Shown here: positions 8,190 through 16,800 of the stretch, in pieces
Position numbering within the stretch: the stretch's first letter is position 1
Layout: every line of letters begins with the position of its first letter
Origin: Pseudomonadota bacterium
Lineage (GTDB): Bacteria; Pseudomonadota; Gammaproteobacteria; Steroidobacterales; Steroidobacteraceae
Direction: 5' to 3'
Assembly (NCBI GenBank): GCA_023433465.1
Contig: JAEZCR010000139.1
Span: 1 to 46,640 of the forward strand
Length of the DNA: 46,640 nucleotides
Position numbers and translations under genes: made by a program
The notes under the pieces: model-generated
The model's database searches: none
The model's input: only the letters and a program-made list of their open reading frames with translations
Told to the model about the DNA's origin: nothing

Positions 8190-9734
8190 ATGAAAAAAAA
8201 CTGGCTTGCAACTTTGTGCGTCTGCCTCGTCGGGCCCGCCACGGCGGCAATCGAGCAGGCGGATGTCACGGGCGGCACGGTGCGGGGCACAGTCGATAAC
8301 GGCGTCGCTGCCTACAAGGGTATCCCGTTCGCCGCGCCGCCCGTTGGCGATCTGCGCTGGCAAGCACCACGACCCGTCATTCCGTGGAGCGGCGTCAAAC
8401 AAACTACCGCTTTCGCACTTCCCTGCGCCCAGGGCTCTGGCGCGGCCGCGGATTCGAGCGAGGACTGCCTGTATCTCAACATCTGGACCTCCGCCACTTC
8501 TGAAGGCGAGAAGCGACCGGTGATGGTGTGGATTCATGGCGGTGGCTTCGACCGCGGCGCCACCTCCTCAGAGGTCTTCGATGGCACGCGCTTCGCTCAG
8601 GATGGCGTCGTGCTGGTCAGCATTGCCTATCGACTTGGCGCCTTCGGGTTCCTCGCGCATCCAGAATTGCGCCAGGAAAGTGGCAAGAGTTCCGGCACAT
8701 ATGGCCTCGAGGATCAGATCGCGGCGCTTCAATGGGTCAATCGCAATATTCATCGCTTCGGCGGCGATCCAGAGCGCGTCACGGTCTTTGGCGTATCTGC
8801 GGGTGGTATCGCAATAAGCCTGCTTGCCGGCGCGCCCGCCGCACGCGGACTCTTTCAGCGGGCGATTTCCGAAAGCGGCGGGGCTTTCGGTCCGCCCACG
8901 AAGGACCCATTGCTGTCCCTCGAGTTCGCGGAGAATGTTGGCAAGGACCTTTTCGAGAGACTGGGTGCCCAGGACATCCAGGCTGCGCGGAGTACCCCGA
9001 CCGAGAAGGTCCTCAAAGCGGCCTCAGAAGGAAACGGGCTCAAATTCTGGCCGGTACTGGACGGAGAATTATTGCGCGCGCCGAATGCGGAAGCGTACCG
9101 CGCCGGTCGATTCAACGACGTTCCCATCTTGTTAGGCTTCAACTCCGGCGAGGGCGCAGGCGAAGCTCCGCCCGATACGACCGCCAAATCGTTTTCGCAG
9201 ATCGGCAAGGACGCGCCCGCGGAGTGTGCGCCACAGATCGCGGCAGTACTGGCGCTCTACCCGCACGAAACGGACGCGGTCGCAGCGAGGTCGTACGAGG
9301 ATCTGTCGCGCGATTCGGGCACTGGCTGGAATAGCTGGACCTGGGCGCGGCTGCATACGCTCCACGGCCACAGCAAAGTCTTTCTGTATTACTTCGATGT
9401 GAGTCCACCGGATTCCACGGTGGGCGCGTATCACGGTGCGGAGACGCAGTATGTCTTCGGTCGGCCCAGTGCGGCCGCTCGCATTGAAGACGCGCAGGTC
9501 TCTCAGCTCATGCGCCGCTACTGGATCAATTTCGCCAGGAGTGCCGACCCCAATGGGCCAGGCCTGCCTGTCTGGCCGGCTTTCTTCGATGACGCTTCCG
9601 AGGCGATGATTTTCGATCGGAACTCGAGTGCTCGCCGTCTACCCAACGTGGATCGCATGCGGGCAATCGATTCCTTCTTCACGTGCGTGATCAGGCGCAC
9701 AACGGCCAATGGCGGTTCCACCTCGAAACGCTGA
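8190..9734 (+). CDS. carboxylesterase type B, secreted
   Basis: Encodes 514 aa with signal peptide MKKNWLATLCVCLVGPATAA. Complete type-B esterase: GIPFAAPPVGDLRWQAP near the start, EDCLYLNIWT, the HGGGF oxyanion loop, and catalytic Ser203 in GVSAGG. The probable acidic member is Glu321 in FNSGEGAG and the His is His415 in AYHGAETQYVFG. Length fits bacterial para-nitrobenzyl-esterase-like enzymes. It should hydrolyse carboxylic esters in the periplasm or outside; the natural substrate is unknown. No partner genes. Confidence 0.93.
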   Translation: MKKNWLATLCVCLVGPATAAIEQADVTGGTVRGTVDNGVAAYKGIPFAAPPVGDLRWQAPRPVIPWSGVKQTTAFALPCAQGSGAAADSSEDCLYLNIWTSATSEGEKRPVMVWIHGGGFDRGATSSEVFDGTRFAQDGVVLVSIAYRLGAFGFLAHPELRQESGKSSGTYGLEDQIAALQWVNRNIHRFGGDPERVTVFGVSAGGIAISLLAGAPAARGLFQRAISESGGAFGPPTKDPLLSLEFAENVGKDLFERLGAQDIQAARSTPTEKVLKAASEGNGLKFWPVLDGELLRAPNAEAYRAGRFNDVPILLGFNSGEGAGEAPPDTTAKSFSQIGKDAPAECAPQIAAVLALYPHETDAVAARSYEDLSRDSGTGWNSWTWARLHTLHGHSKVFLYYFDVSPPDSTVGAYHGAETQYVFGRPSAAARIEDAQVSQLMRRYWINFARSADPNGPGLPVWPAFFDDASEAMIFDRNSSARRLPNVDRMRAIDSFFTCVIRRTTANGGSTSKR

Positions 9735-9888
9735 AACAGTCGCGCAGGAAACGATGCAGGCAAGTGAGGGGCGATCACGGATGCGCGCGAACGTGAGCAG
9801 GCGCGACGTGACTGGAACGCTTGTCAGGGGAATGCTCGCCGCTGACCTTGACGCGACAGGTTGCGACCATCGTCAACGCTGGGCAAGT

Positions 9889-9911
9889 AATTGGCGGAGA
9901 GAGAGGGATTC
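9889..9911 (-). repeat. decayed tRNA-Ser 3' end (attachment-site-like), copy 1
   Basis: On the minus strand this reads GAATCCCTCTCTCTCCGCCA plus AATT. It equals the T-loop to CCA end of bacterial tRNA-Ser genes, preceded by GTTC. The 5' half of the T stem no longer pairs and no tRNA body follows, so this is a fragment, not a gene. A near-identical direct repeat lies at 12013-12034. Such 3' fragments mark the ends of elements integrated in tRNA genes. It sits in the 329-bp gap 9735-10063; nothing else is seen in 9735-9888. Confidence 0.6.
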
Positions 9912-9996
9912 GAACTCGGGCGAGGGCTGAAGCAAATCAGCAAGTTGCTGATGTGAATAGTCGCTCGCGTCCCCTTTGACCCCCCTAAACCCCCAT

Positions 9997-10020
9997 ATTT
10001 GCCACCAGATTTGCCACCAG
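9997..10020. repeat. 12-bp tandem direct repeat near the tRNA fragment
   Basis: ATTTGCCACCAG occurs twice back to back without mismatch, 85 bp from the tRNA-like fragment on the element side. Short direct repeats at this position resemble arm-type integrase binding sites; that reading is inference, as no integrase gene is present. Confidence 0.55.
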
Positions 10021-10035
10021 AGCATCTCGCAAAGC

Positions 10036-10053
10036 TGTATCTATACGGATACA
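10036..10053. promoter_or_regulatory. inverted repeat upstream of the toxin-antitoxin operon
   Basis: TGTATC, six bases, GATACA, ending ten bases before the GTG start of the toxin gene. Type II antitoxins normally repress their own operon through such a palindrome, so it is a likely operator. A clear -35/-10 pair cannot be assigned. Confidence 0.5.
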
Positions 10054-10063
10054 CTGCGTCCCA

Positions 10064-10360
10064 GTGAACAGCCTTGTCGCGACTCTAGAATTCGAGCAGT
10101 GGCTCGGAAGACTGCGGGACGAGAAGGGCAAGGCGCGGATCCTTTCGCGATTGGATTCCGCGGCGCTTGGCAATTTCGGTGATTGCCAGCCTGTCGGCGA
10201 AGGCGTGAGCGAGATGAGGATTCACTTCGGCCCGGGTTATCGCGTGTATTACACGCGTCGTGGCAGGTTCGTTTACGTACTTCTGATCGGTGGTGACAAG
10301 TCGACTCAGAAGCAAGACATCAAACGCGCGCTCAAGATGGCGCGAGGGCTGGAGAAGTGA
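10064..10360 (+). CDS. RelE/ParE-superfamily toxin (HigB-like, Gp49 family)
   Basis: Encodes 98 aa. The GTG start at 10064 puts the conserved LEFEQWLGRLRDEKGKARI at the expected place near the N-terminus. GNFGDCQPVGEGVSEMRIHFGPGYRVYY and LLIGGDKSTQKQDIKRA are the signature stretches of the phage-derived Gp49-like/HigB family of mRNA interferases, which cleave mRNA on the ribosome. The toxin precedes the antitoxin, as is usual for this family, and the two genes overlap by four bases (GTGA). Full length and apparently intact. Confidence 0.92.
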   Translation: MNSLVATLEFEQWLGRLRDEKGKARILSRLDSAALGNFGDCQPVGEGVSEMRIHFGPGYRVYYTRRGRFVYVLLIGGDKSTQKQDIKRALKMARGLEK

Positions 10361-10671
10361 CTGCGAAGAAATCAAAGTCGAAATCAGCGGCGGCGGCAAA
10401 ACTCGCACCGTTCGACGCATCACGTCATCTCGACAGTGAGGCGGTGATCGCCGAATACCTGGCGGCAGCTCTGGAAGATCCGAACCCCGACATGTTTTTG
10501 CGCGCGGTCGCGAACGTCGCCAAAGCACGTGGCATGGCTTCTGTGGCCGAGGCATCGGGGCTGGGACGTGAGAGTCTGTACAAGGCGCTCGCCCCTGGCG
10601 CGAAGGTACGCTACGAAACGGTTCGAAAGCTGGTGGATTCGCTCGGTGTGAAGCTGACTGTGACCACCTAG
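10357..10671 (+). CDS. HigA-type antitoxin (HI1420 family)
   Basis: Encodes 104 aa from GTG 10357, inside the toxin stop codon. After a Lys/Ser/Ala-rich start the sequence LDSEAVIAEYLAAALEDPNPDMFLRAVANVAKARGM leads into a helix-turn-helix (VAEASGLGRESLYKALAPGAKVRYETVRKLVDSLGVKL). This is the layout of the addiction-module antidote family that pairs with Gp49-like toxins. It should neutralise the toxin and repress the operon, probably at the repeat 10036-10053. Confidence 0.92.
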   Translation: MTAKKSKSKSAAAAKLAPFDASRHLDSEAVIAEYLAAALEDPNPDMFLRAVANVAKARGMASVAEASGLGRESLYKALAPGAKVRYETVRKLVDSLGVKLTVTT

Positions 10672-10728
10672 CGGAGCAATCCTTCAATGCGGCTGTAAGG
10701 AAAGCGCCGAGCCGGCAACTACCCGTAT

Positions 10729-11295
10729 ATGCCGCCACGCACGAGCGCCGCGCCCCTTGCCCCTGCCGCCAACCCGGATGCTGCGGATCTCGAGGCTCTA
10801 TTCGAGAAAGTCGCAGCGGAATTCGCGGCGCCACTCACGCGCCTTGCACGCGCCTACGAGGTTGATCCCCACCTGCAACAGGACCTGCTGCAGGAGATTC
10901 ACATCGCGCTGTGGCGTAGCTTGGCCGCTTTTGACGGGCGCTGCTCCTTGCGTACTTGGGTGTATCGCGTGGCACACAACGTGACGGCCGCACACATAAG
11001 GCGCAGTCGCCGTCGGCAGTCACATCGACTGACGACGCTCGACGATATCGAATTCACAGGCGACACACCCAACGTGGACGCCGAACTCGATGAGACGAGG
11101 GCAATCCAGAGAGTTTATGCGCTAATCCAGGCGCTCAAACCAGTTGGCCGGCAGGTGATCATCTTACATCTCGAAGGGCTCGCCGCCGATGAGATCGCGA
11201 ACATCGTTGGCATCTCGGCCGCAAATACGCATACCAAATTGACACGCATTCGGCAGTTGCTGGCCGCGCAGGTCGGCGCAGGAGACAAAGCATGA
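10729..11295 (+). CDS. ECF-type RNA polymerase sigma factor
   Basis: Encodes 188 aa. Sigma region 2 spans about residues 20-95: DPHLQQDLLQEIHIALWRSLAAFDGRCSLRTWVYRVAHNVTAAHIRR carries the core-binding and -10 recognition helices. Region 4 spans about 125-180, with KPVGRQVIILHLEGLAADEIANIVGISAANTHTKLTRIRQLL. No ribosome binding site is visible before ATG 10729. Its stop overlaps the start of the next gene as ATGA, so that membrane protein is the natural candidate for a partner that controls it. Unrelated in sequence to the sigma factor at 37499. It lies inside the segment flanked by tRNA fragments. Confidence 0.9.
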   Translation: MPPRTSAAPLAPAANPDAADLEALFEKVAAEFAAPLTRLARAYEVDPHLQQDLLQEIHIALWRSLAAFDGRCSLRTWVYRVAHNVTAAHIRRSRRRQSHRLTTLDDIEFTGDTPNVDAELDETRAIQRVYALIQALKPVGRQVIILHLEGLAADEIANIVGISAANTHTKLTRIRQLLAAQVGAGDKA

Positions 11296-11897
11296 ATACG
11301 CAGCAGCTCTGGCAGGCGCAGGCACTCGACGCGCCGCGCATTTCTCTCGCTTTCGTTCGTCACCAGTCGGACGCCTTATTGCGCCGAACGCGGTTCTTCA
11401 ACGCGGGCAACTACATCCTGGGCGGCGCTGGCTTGGCGTATTTCGCCTGGAAGAGTGCAGAGTTTTTCAGCACCGCACCGCTGCTTGCTTCAGCGACAGC
11501 GTTGTGGCTCGCGGCCGGGTTGTTTGCCGCTCTCCTCATGCGAAAGCGAATTGCATCGCAGGAGCGGCCCGCCGAGTTTGGTGTGCTCGAGACGATCAAG
11601 TTTGATCGCCAGCAGCTCGAGCGGCAGCGCGATGCCCGTTGCGGCGTATGGCGCTGGTTGCCTCTGTTGTTTGTCCCCGGACACGTGATGCTGTTCATGA
11701 GCTTCTTCCTCGAGGTGACGCCGATCCCGTGGAAGTACATCGCCTTCAACGCAGTCCTGATCGTGTTCGGAACCTGGATAGCGATTGCGATGACTGCGCA
11801 CAGCGCACGTCGGATACAGCGAGAAATCGACGCTCTCGATTCGCTTTGTGGAAATCGCGGAGGCGCAGCGATCGGACCTTCAGGCGACACAAAGTGA
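11292..11897 (+). CDS. four-helix membrane protein coupled to the ECF sigma factor
   Basis: Encodes 201 aa. About 40 soluble N-terminal residues, then helices near residues 41-59, 63-84, 119-141 and 149-168. A charged loop separates the helix pairs (KFDRQQLERQRD), and the tail ends RRIQREIDALDSLCGN. I do not recognise a family. Translational coupling to the sigma gene (ATGA) and the cytosolic N-terminal segment suggest an anti-sigma factor or membrane sensor; that is inference from arrangement only. Confidence 0.7.
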   Translation: MNTQQLWQAQALDAPRISLAFVRHQSDALLRRTRFFNAGNYILGGAGLAYFAWKSAEFFSTAPLLASATALWLAAGLFAALLMRKRIASQERPAEFGVLETIKFDRQQLERQRDARCGVWRWLPLLFVPGHVMLFMSFFLEVTPIPWKYIAFNAVLIVFGTWIAIAMTAHSARRIQREIDALDSLCGNRGGAAIGPSGDTK

Positions 11898-12012
11898 GCC
11901 CGGCTCGATCTTCGACCATGGAGCTCGCTGGAGTATTGGCCGAATTTTGCGCGAAACCCCCTCGTGCGGTATTCGCGCGATAGTGCGAGCATCGCCCCAA
12001 CGACGAGGCATG

Positions 12013-12034
12013 AATTGGCGGGAGAGAGGGATTC
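12013..12034 (-). repeat. decayed tRNA-Ser 3' end (attachment-site-like), copy 2
   Basis: 22 bp identical to copy 1 (9889-9911) except for one missing A in the GA run; same orientation. On the minus strand it reads as a tRNA T-loop to CCA end, with the loop decayed to TATGAAT. Together the copies bracket 9912-12012. The 379-bp gap 11898-12276 holds this repeat and the direct repeats at 12072-12109; I see nothing further in 12110-12276. Confidence 0.55.
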
Positions 12035-12071
12035 ATACCGCTTCCAGAAGTGCATGATTTACAGCGATTTT

Positions 12072-12109
12072 CGAATATTCCCGAATATCCATACCTCAAG
12101 AAATACCTC
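12072..12109. repeat. two sets of short direct repeats
   Basis: CGAATAT at 12072 and 12082 (10-bp period) and ATACCTC at 12091 and 12103 (12-bp period). They lie 38-75 bp from tRNA fragment copy 2, on the same side as the tandem repeat next to copy 1. Possible integrase arm sites. Confidence 0.4.
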
Positions 12110-12276
12110 GCGAGAACGCAGCGCTTTGGGTGTTCACGACGTACTGTCTAGCACAAAGGAAACGCCAGCGAGACCACCGCGCCGATCTGGCGGAAGTCCG
12201 GGTTCGCGAACCTGCGTACCGGCAACCATTCGTGATACGTTTCAGGTAGTTGCCGCTTAAGGCTAGCAACCCGCAA

Positions 12277-14340
12277 CTAGAAACTCGCGCTGAGCGTCGC
12301 GCGTACCGTGCGAGGCTCCACCGGGTGGAAGTGAATATCCCCGACCGGGGTCGTTTCGTTCGCGAGCTGCGACTCGTAGAAATAGGTGATGTCGCTGTCC
12401 TTGCTGTCGAACAGGTTGTATACGGCGACACTCAACCGATACTTGTTTGCGAATCGATATCCTGCCTCGAGGTTGACGAGCGTCGTCGGATCGGAGCGAA
12501 CGCTATTGTCTTCGATCAGTGGCGCTTCGCCGAAGTGCCGGAAGCGCGCGCCGCCGAACCATCCGCTCGGATGCTCGACGGCGACTCCGAGCGAGGCCAC
12601 GCTTTCGACAGCGCCCGGGATGCGGTCACCTGCGGGATCTGTGTCGGAGAAGCTAGCGCGGGCCCATGCGAGATCGGCATCGACGATGAGCCAGCTCAGG
12701 GGATTCCAGATCGCGCTCAGCTCAACACCGCGCCGCCTGCTTTCGCGACTGGCTTCGGTCGTGCCGGCGTCGCCGACGAACACCAGCTCCGAATCGAGAT
12801 CGAGCTGCCAGAACGATGCGCTCAACTGAACATTCGGAACGATCGCGGTGCGCAAGCCGACATCTGTTCCCAGGGCCTTGACCAACGGAGCCACGCGCTC
12901 CGCGGGAGTGACGCCATCCGCAGGATCCACGCGAATCGTCGCGCCGCGTGCGTCGTTGCTGTGGAAGCCGCGGCCGATGTCGAAGAAGAACTCCGTCTTG
13001 TTCCACGGCCCGAGGACCACGGCGAACTTGGGACTCACCAGCGAGTCGCTGGTGCTGCCCGAATTGACCGCCAAGTTGGCGTCGACATCGAAATCGAAGT
13101 GATCCCCTCTTAGACCGATCGTCGTGCGGAGACTGTCGGTCCACTGCGAATCGATGCTCGCATGGACGGAATAACTCGTCTGCTCGACCGAGTCCTCGCG
13201 CACGGTCTCGAAGCGCTCGCGACGCATCGTACGATACAGGCCCACTTTGCCGATGTCGTCGTGGCGCACCTGCACGCCGGTCGTGAAATCCTGCGAGCGC
13301 CCGGCCCAATCGAATGAGCGACGCCACGACCAGTCGCCGCCGTAGATGCGTCGATCGTCGAATTGCTCGAACTGGTCGCCGTTGTCCGGATCGGTGAAAT
13401 ACGAGAAGTTGGAGATCAGGTCCAGCTTGTAGTCGACGGCGTAGAGCAGGCCTCGCTGTTCGCCTGCGCTGAACGCGCTGCCCCAGTCGGCCGAAAGGCT
13501 GTAACGATGCGAGGAACCGCCATCCGAGGGATCGATGGTGCCGAAGCGACCAACTTGGCCAGACTCGACTGCTCGCAGGGGAATCTGATCCGTCGATCGC
13601 CAATCACCTTTGTACGCCTGGGCAGTGATACTGAACTGTCTTCCCGAATCGTTCGCACGGCTGTACCGAAGCAGACCGTTGCGCTTGTTGTAGTGCTCAT
13701 CGAGGTCCCAGGGACCATCGATGTGCGCATAGTCGATGCCGAGCAACAGTGTGCCACCGGCAATCTCCGGCGAGCCTGCGAGCAGACCTCGCATGTAGCC
13801 GTCCTGACCGCCCTCGATCACGACCAGAGGAGCATCGAGCTTGCGTCGGTAGCGCATGTTCACCGCGCCGGCTGCGGAAAAATTTCCAGTCTCCGCGTAG
13901 TAGGTGCCCTTCCGATACTCGATCGATTCCACCAGCTCCGGAATGACGAAGTTGATATCGGTGTAACCTTGACCATGCCCGTGAGTCGGCATGTTGACCG
14001 GTATGCCCTCGACGCTCGTCGCCAGGTCCGTGCCGTGATCGAGGTTGAACCCGCGCAGGAAATACTGGTTCGCTTTCCCATCGCCGCTGTGCTGCGTCAC
14101 GATCAGCCCGGGCACCACTTCCATGAGTTCGCCGGTGCGCAATACCGGGCGCAGGTCGAGTTGCTCGTCTGTCACGATTCCCTGGCTGGCGGATACTGGC
14201 GTTCCTCGAAGACGATCCAGGTGACCCGTCACCGTCACTTCTTCTTCGAGCACGGTCGTTGGAACACCGCCTGCCCAAGTGCTCACGGGAACAACCAGTG
14301 CAGCTGCCGCACCGAGGCAGGCAACAAGGAGTCGCATCAT
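12277..14340 (-). CDS. TonB-dependent outer-membrane receptor 1
   Basis: Encodes 687 aa from ATG 14340 (CCAGGA upstream; the frame runs 15 codons further without support). Signal peptide RLLVACLGAAAALVVPVSTWAGG, then TonB box EEEVTVTG. The plug is complete (about residues 40-165): VVPGLIVTQHSGDGKANQYFLRGFNLDHGTDLATSVEGIPVN and an unusual His-rich THGHGQGYTDINF. The remainder is a 22-strand beta-barrel with terminal aromatic residue F. The ligand cannot be told from sequence; the His cluster in the plug would suit a metal or metal chelate. It starts 59 bp behind receptor 2 and is probably the last gene of the permease-receptor-receptor operon. Confidence 0.93.
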   Translation of the reverse strand: MMRLLVACLGAAAALVVPVSTWAGGVPTTVLEEEVTVTGHLDRLRGTPVSASQGIVTDEQLDLRPVLRTGELMEVVPGLIVTQHSGDGKANQYFLRGFNLDHGTDLATSVEGIPVNMPTHGHGQGYTDINFVIPELVESIEYRKGTYYAETGNFSAAGAVNMRYRRKLDAPLVVIEGGQDGYMRGLLAGSPEIAGGTLLLGIDYAHIDGPWDLDEHYNKRNGLLRYSRANDSGRQFSITAQAYKGDWRSTDQIPLRAVESGQVGRFGTIDPSDGGSSHRYSLSADWGSAFSAGEQRGLLYAVDYKLDLISNFSYFTDPDNGDQFEQFDDRRIYGGDWSWRRSFDWAGRSQDFTTGVQVRHDDIGKVGLYRTMRRERFETVREDSVEQTSYSVHASIDSQWTDSLRTTIGLRGDHFDFDVDANLAVNSGSTSDSLVSPKFAVVLGPWNKTEFFFDIGRGFHSNDARGATIRVDPADGVTPAERVAPLVKALGTDVGLRTAIVPNVQLSASFWQLDLDSELVFVGDAGTTEASRESRRRGVELSAIWNPLSWLIVDADLAWARASFSDTDPAGDRIPGAVESVASLGVAVEHPSGWFGGARFRHFGEAPLIEDNSVRSDPTTLVNLEAGYRFANKYRLSVAVYNLFDSKDSDITYFYESQLANETTPVGDIHFHPVEPRTVRATLSASF

Positions 14341-14399
14341 TTCCTGGAGCCTTGGGTCGGTGTAGACAACTGCACTGGCGTTCATACTTGCCGCGATGG

Positions 14400-16790
14400 T
14401 CAGAAGTTCAAGCGCACTGAGACGCCGTACGTGCGCGGCCTGTTCGTCAGGTAGCCAACGCGGGCGCGAAAGCCGCGCTCGCGGTCGAGCGACAGCAGAG
14501 CCTGCTCATCCCACACGTTGTTGACGAACAGCGCCGCTTCCCACGCGTCGCTCCTGACGCCGAGGCGCAAATTGCCGATCTCGTACGAAGGCAGCTCCGG
14601 ATCGAACGTGAAGCTGCTGATCGTCGGATCGCCGAACGTGAACAATCCCGGTGCCCCCGGGCAGCCGACGCACCCGACTCCCGGCTCCTGATCCGCAAGC
14701 TGGGTATACGACGAGCCAACATGCTGGACCGTGAAGTTCGCGAACCCTTTCAGCGTCGCCGCGAACGGCCACGTATAGGTCGCGCTCGCCGCGGCCTGGA
14801 ACTCGGGGGAAGTCGGCAGACGGTTGCCTTCGCGAATGCCGGCGATCGGCTGGCCGCCCGTGGTGAGGCTGGTCTGCGCGAGGCGGGTCTGCGTGATCTC
14901 GGCCCGCACCCAGCTCGCTGACAATGCGAGATCCCAGCTGGCCGACGGGCGCGCGAACAGCTCGAGCTCCGCGCCGAGTGACTCGGCCTGGGCGTTCAGG
15001 ACGATGCGCGAGGAGCATGAGCCGGCGTCCGCGATGACCTGCAGATCGTCGATATCCGCATAGAACACCGCGGCGTTGATCGTCACGCGGCCATCGGCCA
15101 GCGACGTCTTCGCCCCGAGCTCGTAGTTCAGCACTGTTTCGTCGTCGAAGTTCGGCAGTCCGCTGTAGGTTGCGCGGTCGTCCGCCGTGCACACTGACAC
15201 GTTCAGCGGATCGTTGATGCCGCCGAGACGAAACCCGCGCGCGACTTGCGCCGTCAGCAGCACATCGTCGTTCGGCTCGTAAGCAACGATCACGCGTGGC
15301 GAGAAACCGTCCGAGCTCGTGGAGCCGGGTTGCCGCGTGTAGCCCACGTCGGCGAACGCGCCGGCGAACGTCAGGAAGCGATCTTCCTCGAAGTCGTAAT
15401 ACCGCAGCCCGCCCGTCAGACTCCACTGCCCGGTGAACCGCCAGGTCGCTTCGCCGAATGCCGCGAACTGCTTCAACCGGGATGGCACCATCGAGTAGTA
15501 AGGCGTATCGGGCGGCGCATTGAAGAAGGAACTCGGCGGAATGCCCCGGCTGATGAGCAGCGCATCGTACCCCGGAGTCGGGAGGTTCTGACCGTAGTCA
15601 CGATCGATGTCCTGGTAGAAGGCGCCCAGCAGCCACTCGAATGCTCCGCCGCCTTCGGAGGCCAGTCGCAGCTCCTGGCTGAATTCCTTCAGGTTCGTCG
15701 TGTCGATCAGCGGCGAGTTCAGACGTGTCTCGGCCGAGTTGCCGCCGAAGCTGCCGAACGTGACGCTGCCGGTGAGCTGGCTGCTGTCGCGCAGCACGAC
15801 CACGTCGCGATCCAGCCAGGAGGTGACCGATGTGAGCGTCGTGCCGTTCAGGCCCCATTCGATCTTCAGGTCAGCGAGCATGAAGTCATCGTCGATGCCT
15901 TCCCTGAGCTGCGTCACCTGACCGCGCTCGCCGGGGGTCACGGCCGGTTCGGTTGTGGTGAAGGGATTGCCCAGGATGTTGTAGACGTCGACGCGCGGAT
16001 AGCCGTCGGTCTCGAGCCGCTGATAGACGACGCGCGGGGTGATCGAGAGGTTCTCGGTCGGCTGGTACAGCAGCGTGGCGCGTCCACCGTACTTCTCGCC
16101 ACCGTTCACGTCTTCGCGGACCTGGCGGCCCGGATACACCGAATCGATGAAGCCGGCCATCTCCTCGTGATAGCCGACCAGTCGGAGCGCCACCTTCTCG
16201 CCCATCGCCAGATTGAAGACACCCTTCACGCCACCGCCGAGTTCGCTGTCCGTGCCGTCGTAGCCGGTGGCTTCCGCCGAAGCTTCGAACTTGCCGAGCA
16301 CCGGCTGCCTGGTGATGTAGCGCACGGTGCCCGAGGACGATCCGGCGCCAAACAGCGTGCCCTGCGGACCACGCAGTACTTCGAAGCGCTCGAGATCGAT
16401 AAGCTCGAGATCGGGCGTGAACAGTGACTGCGAGACCGTCGATTCATCGAGGTATACGCCGACCGATTCCTTTACGCCGCCGACCAGGTCGCGCACGACC
16501 TGGCCCGCACTGATGCCACGGATGGCGACCTGGCTCTGCCCGGGGCCGAGATCGGTGATCGTGAGACCTGCGAAGTTGCGGGACAAATCCACGATGTTGG
16601 TCGAGCCCGAGTCGCGGATTTGCCGCTCGGTCGCCGCTGCCACCGAAAATGGCACATCCTGCAGTGCCGAGGCGCGCTTCTGAGCAGTCACCACGACTTC
16701 GTCGATCGCCAGTTCCTCCACATTCTCGCTCGCGGCGAGCGACACCAAAGGCGCGAGCGTGCCAAGCAACAGTCCTATTCGTTTCGTCAT
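14400..16790 (-). CDS. TonB-dependent outer-membrane receptor 2
   Basis: Encodes 796 aa from ATG 16790, with AGGA seven bases upstream. Signal peptide TKRIGLLLGTLAPLVSLAAS, then TonB box AIDEVVVTAQKR. The plug motif LQDVPFSVAAATERQI is of the class seen in many xanthomonad and sphingomonad receptors. LERFEVLRGPQGTLFGAGSSSGTVRYITRQP ends the plug, and the barrel closes with GVSVRLNF. Imports an unknown substrate with TonB-ExbBD energy. It lies ten bases behind the APC permease stop, so the two are translationally close and very likely co-transcribed. This suggests that the permease carries the same or a derived substrate across the inner membrane. Confidence 0.94.
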   Translation of the reverse strand: MTKRIGLLLGTLAPLVSLAASENVEELAIDEVVVTAQKRASALQDVPFSVAAATERQIRDSGSTNIVDLSRNFAGLTITDLGPGQSQVAIRGISAGQVVRDLVGGVKESVGVYLDESTVSQSLFTPDLELIDLERFEVLRGPQGTLFGAGSSSGTVRYITRQPVLGKFEASAEATGYDGTDSELGGGVKGVFNLAMGEKVALRLVGYHEEMAGFIDSVYPGRQVREDVNGGEKYGGRATLLYQPTENLSITPRVVYQRLETDGYPRVDVYNILGNPFTTTEPAVTPGERGQVTQLREGIDDDFMLADLKIEWGLNGTTLTSVTSWLDRDVVVLRDSSQLTGSVTFGSFGGNSAETRLNSPLIDTTNLKEFSQELRLASEGGGAFEWLLGAFYQDIDRDYGQNLPTPGYDALLISRGIPPSSFFNAPPDTPYYSMVPSRLKQFAAFGEATWRFTGQWSLTGGLRYYDFEEDRFLTFAGAFADVGYTRQPGSTSSDGFSPRVIVAYEPNDDVLLTAQVARGFRLGGINDPLNVSVCTADDRATYSGLPNFDDETVLNYELGAKTSLADGRVTINAAVFYADIDDLQVIADAGSCSSRIVLNAQAESLGAELELFARPSASWDLALSASWVRAEITQTRLAQTSLTTGGQPIAGIREGNRLPTSPEFQAAASATYTWPFAATLKGFANFTVQHVGSSYTQLADQEPGVGCVGCPGAPGLFTFGDPTISSFTFDPELPSYEIGNLRLGVRSDAWEAALFVNNVWDEQALLSLDRERGFRARVGYLTNRPRTYGVSVRLNF

Positions 16791-16800
16791 CACGATTCCT

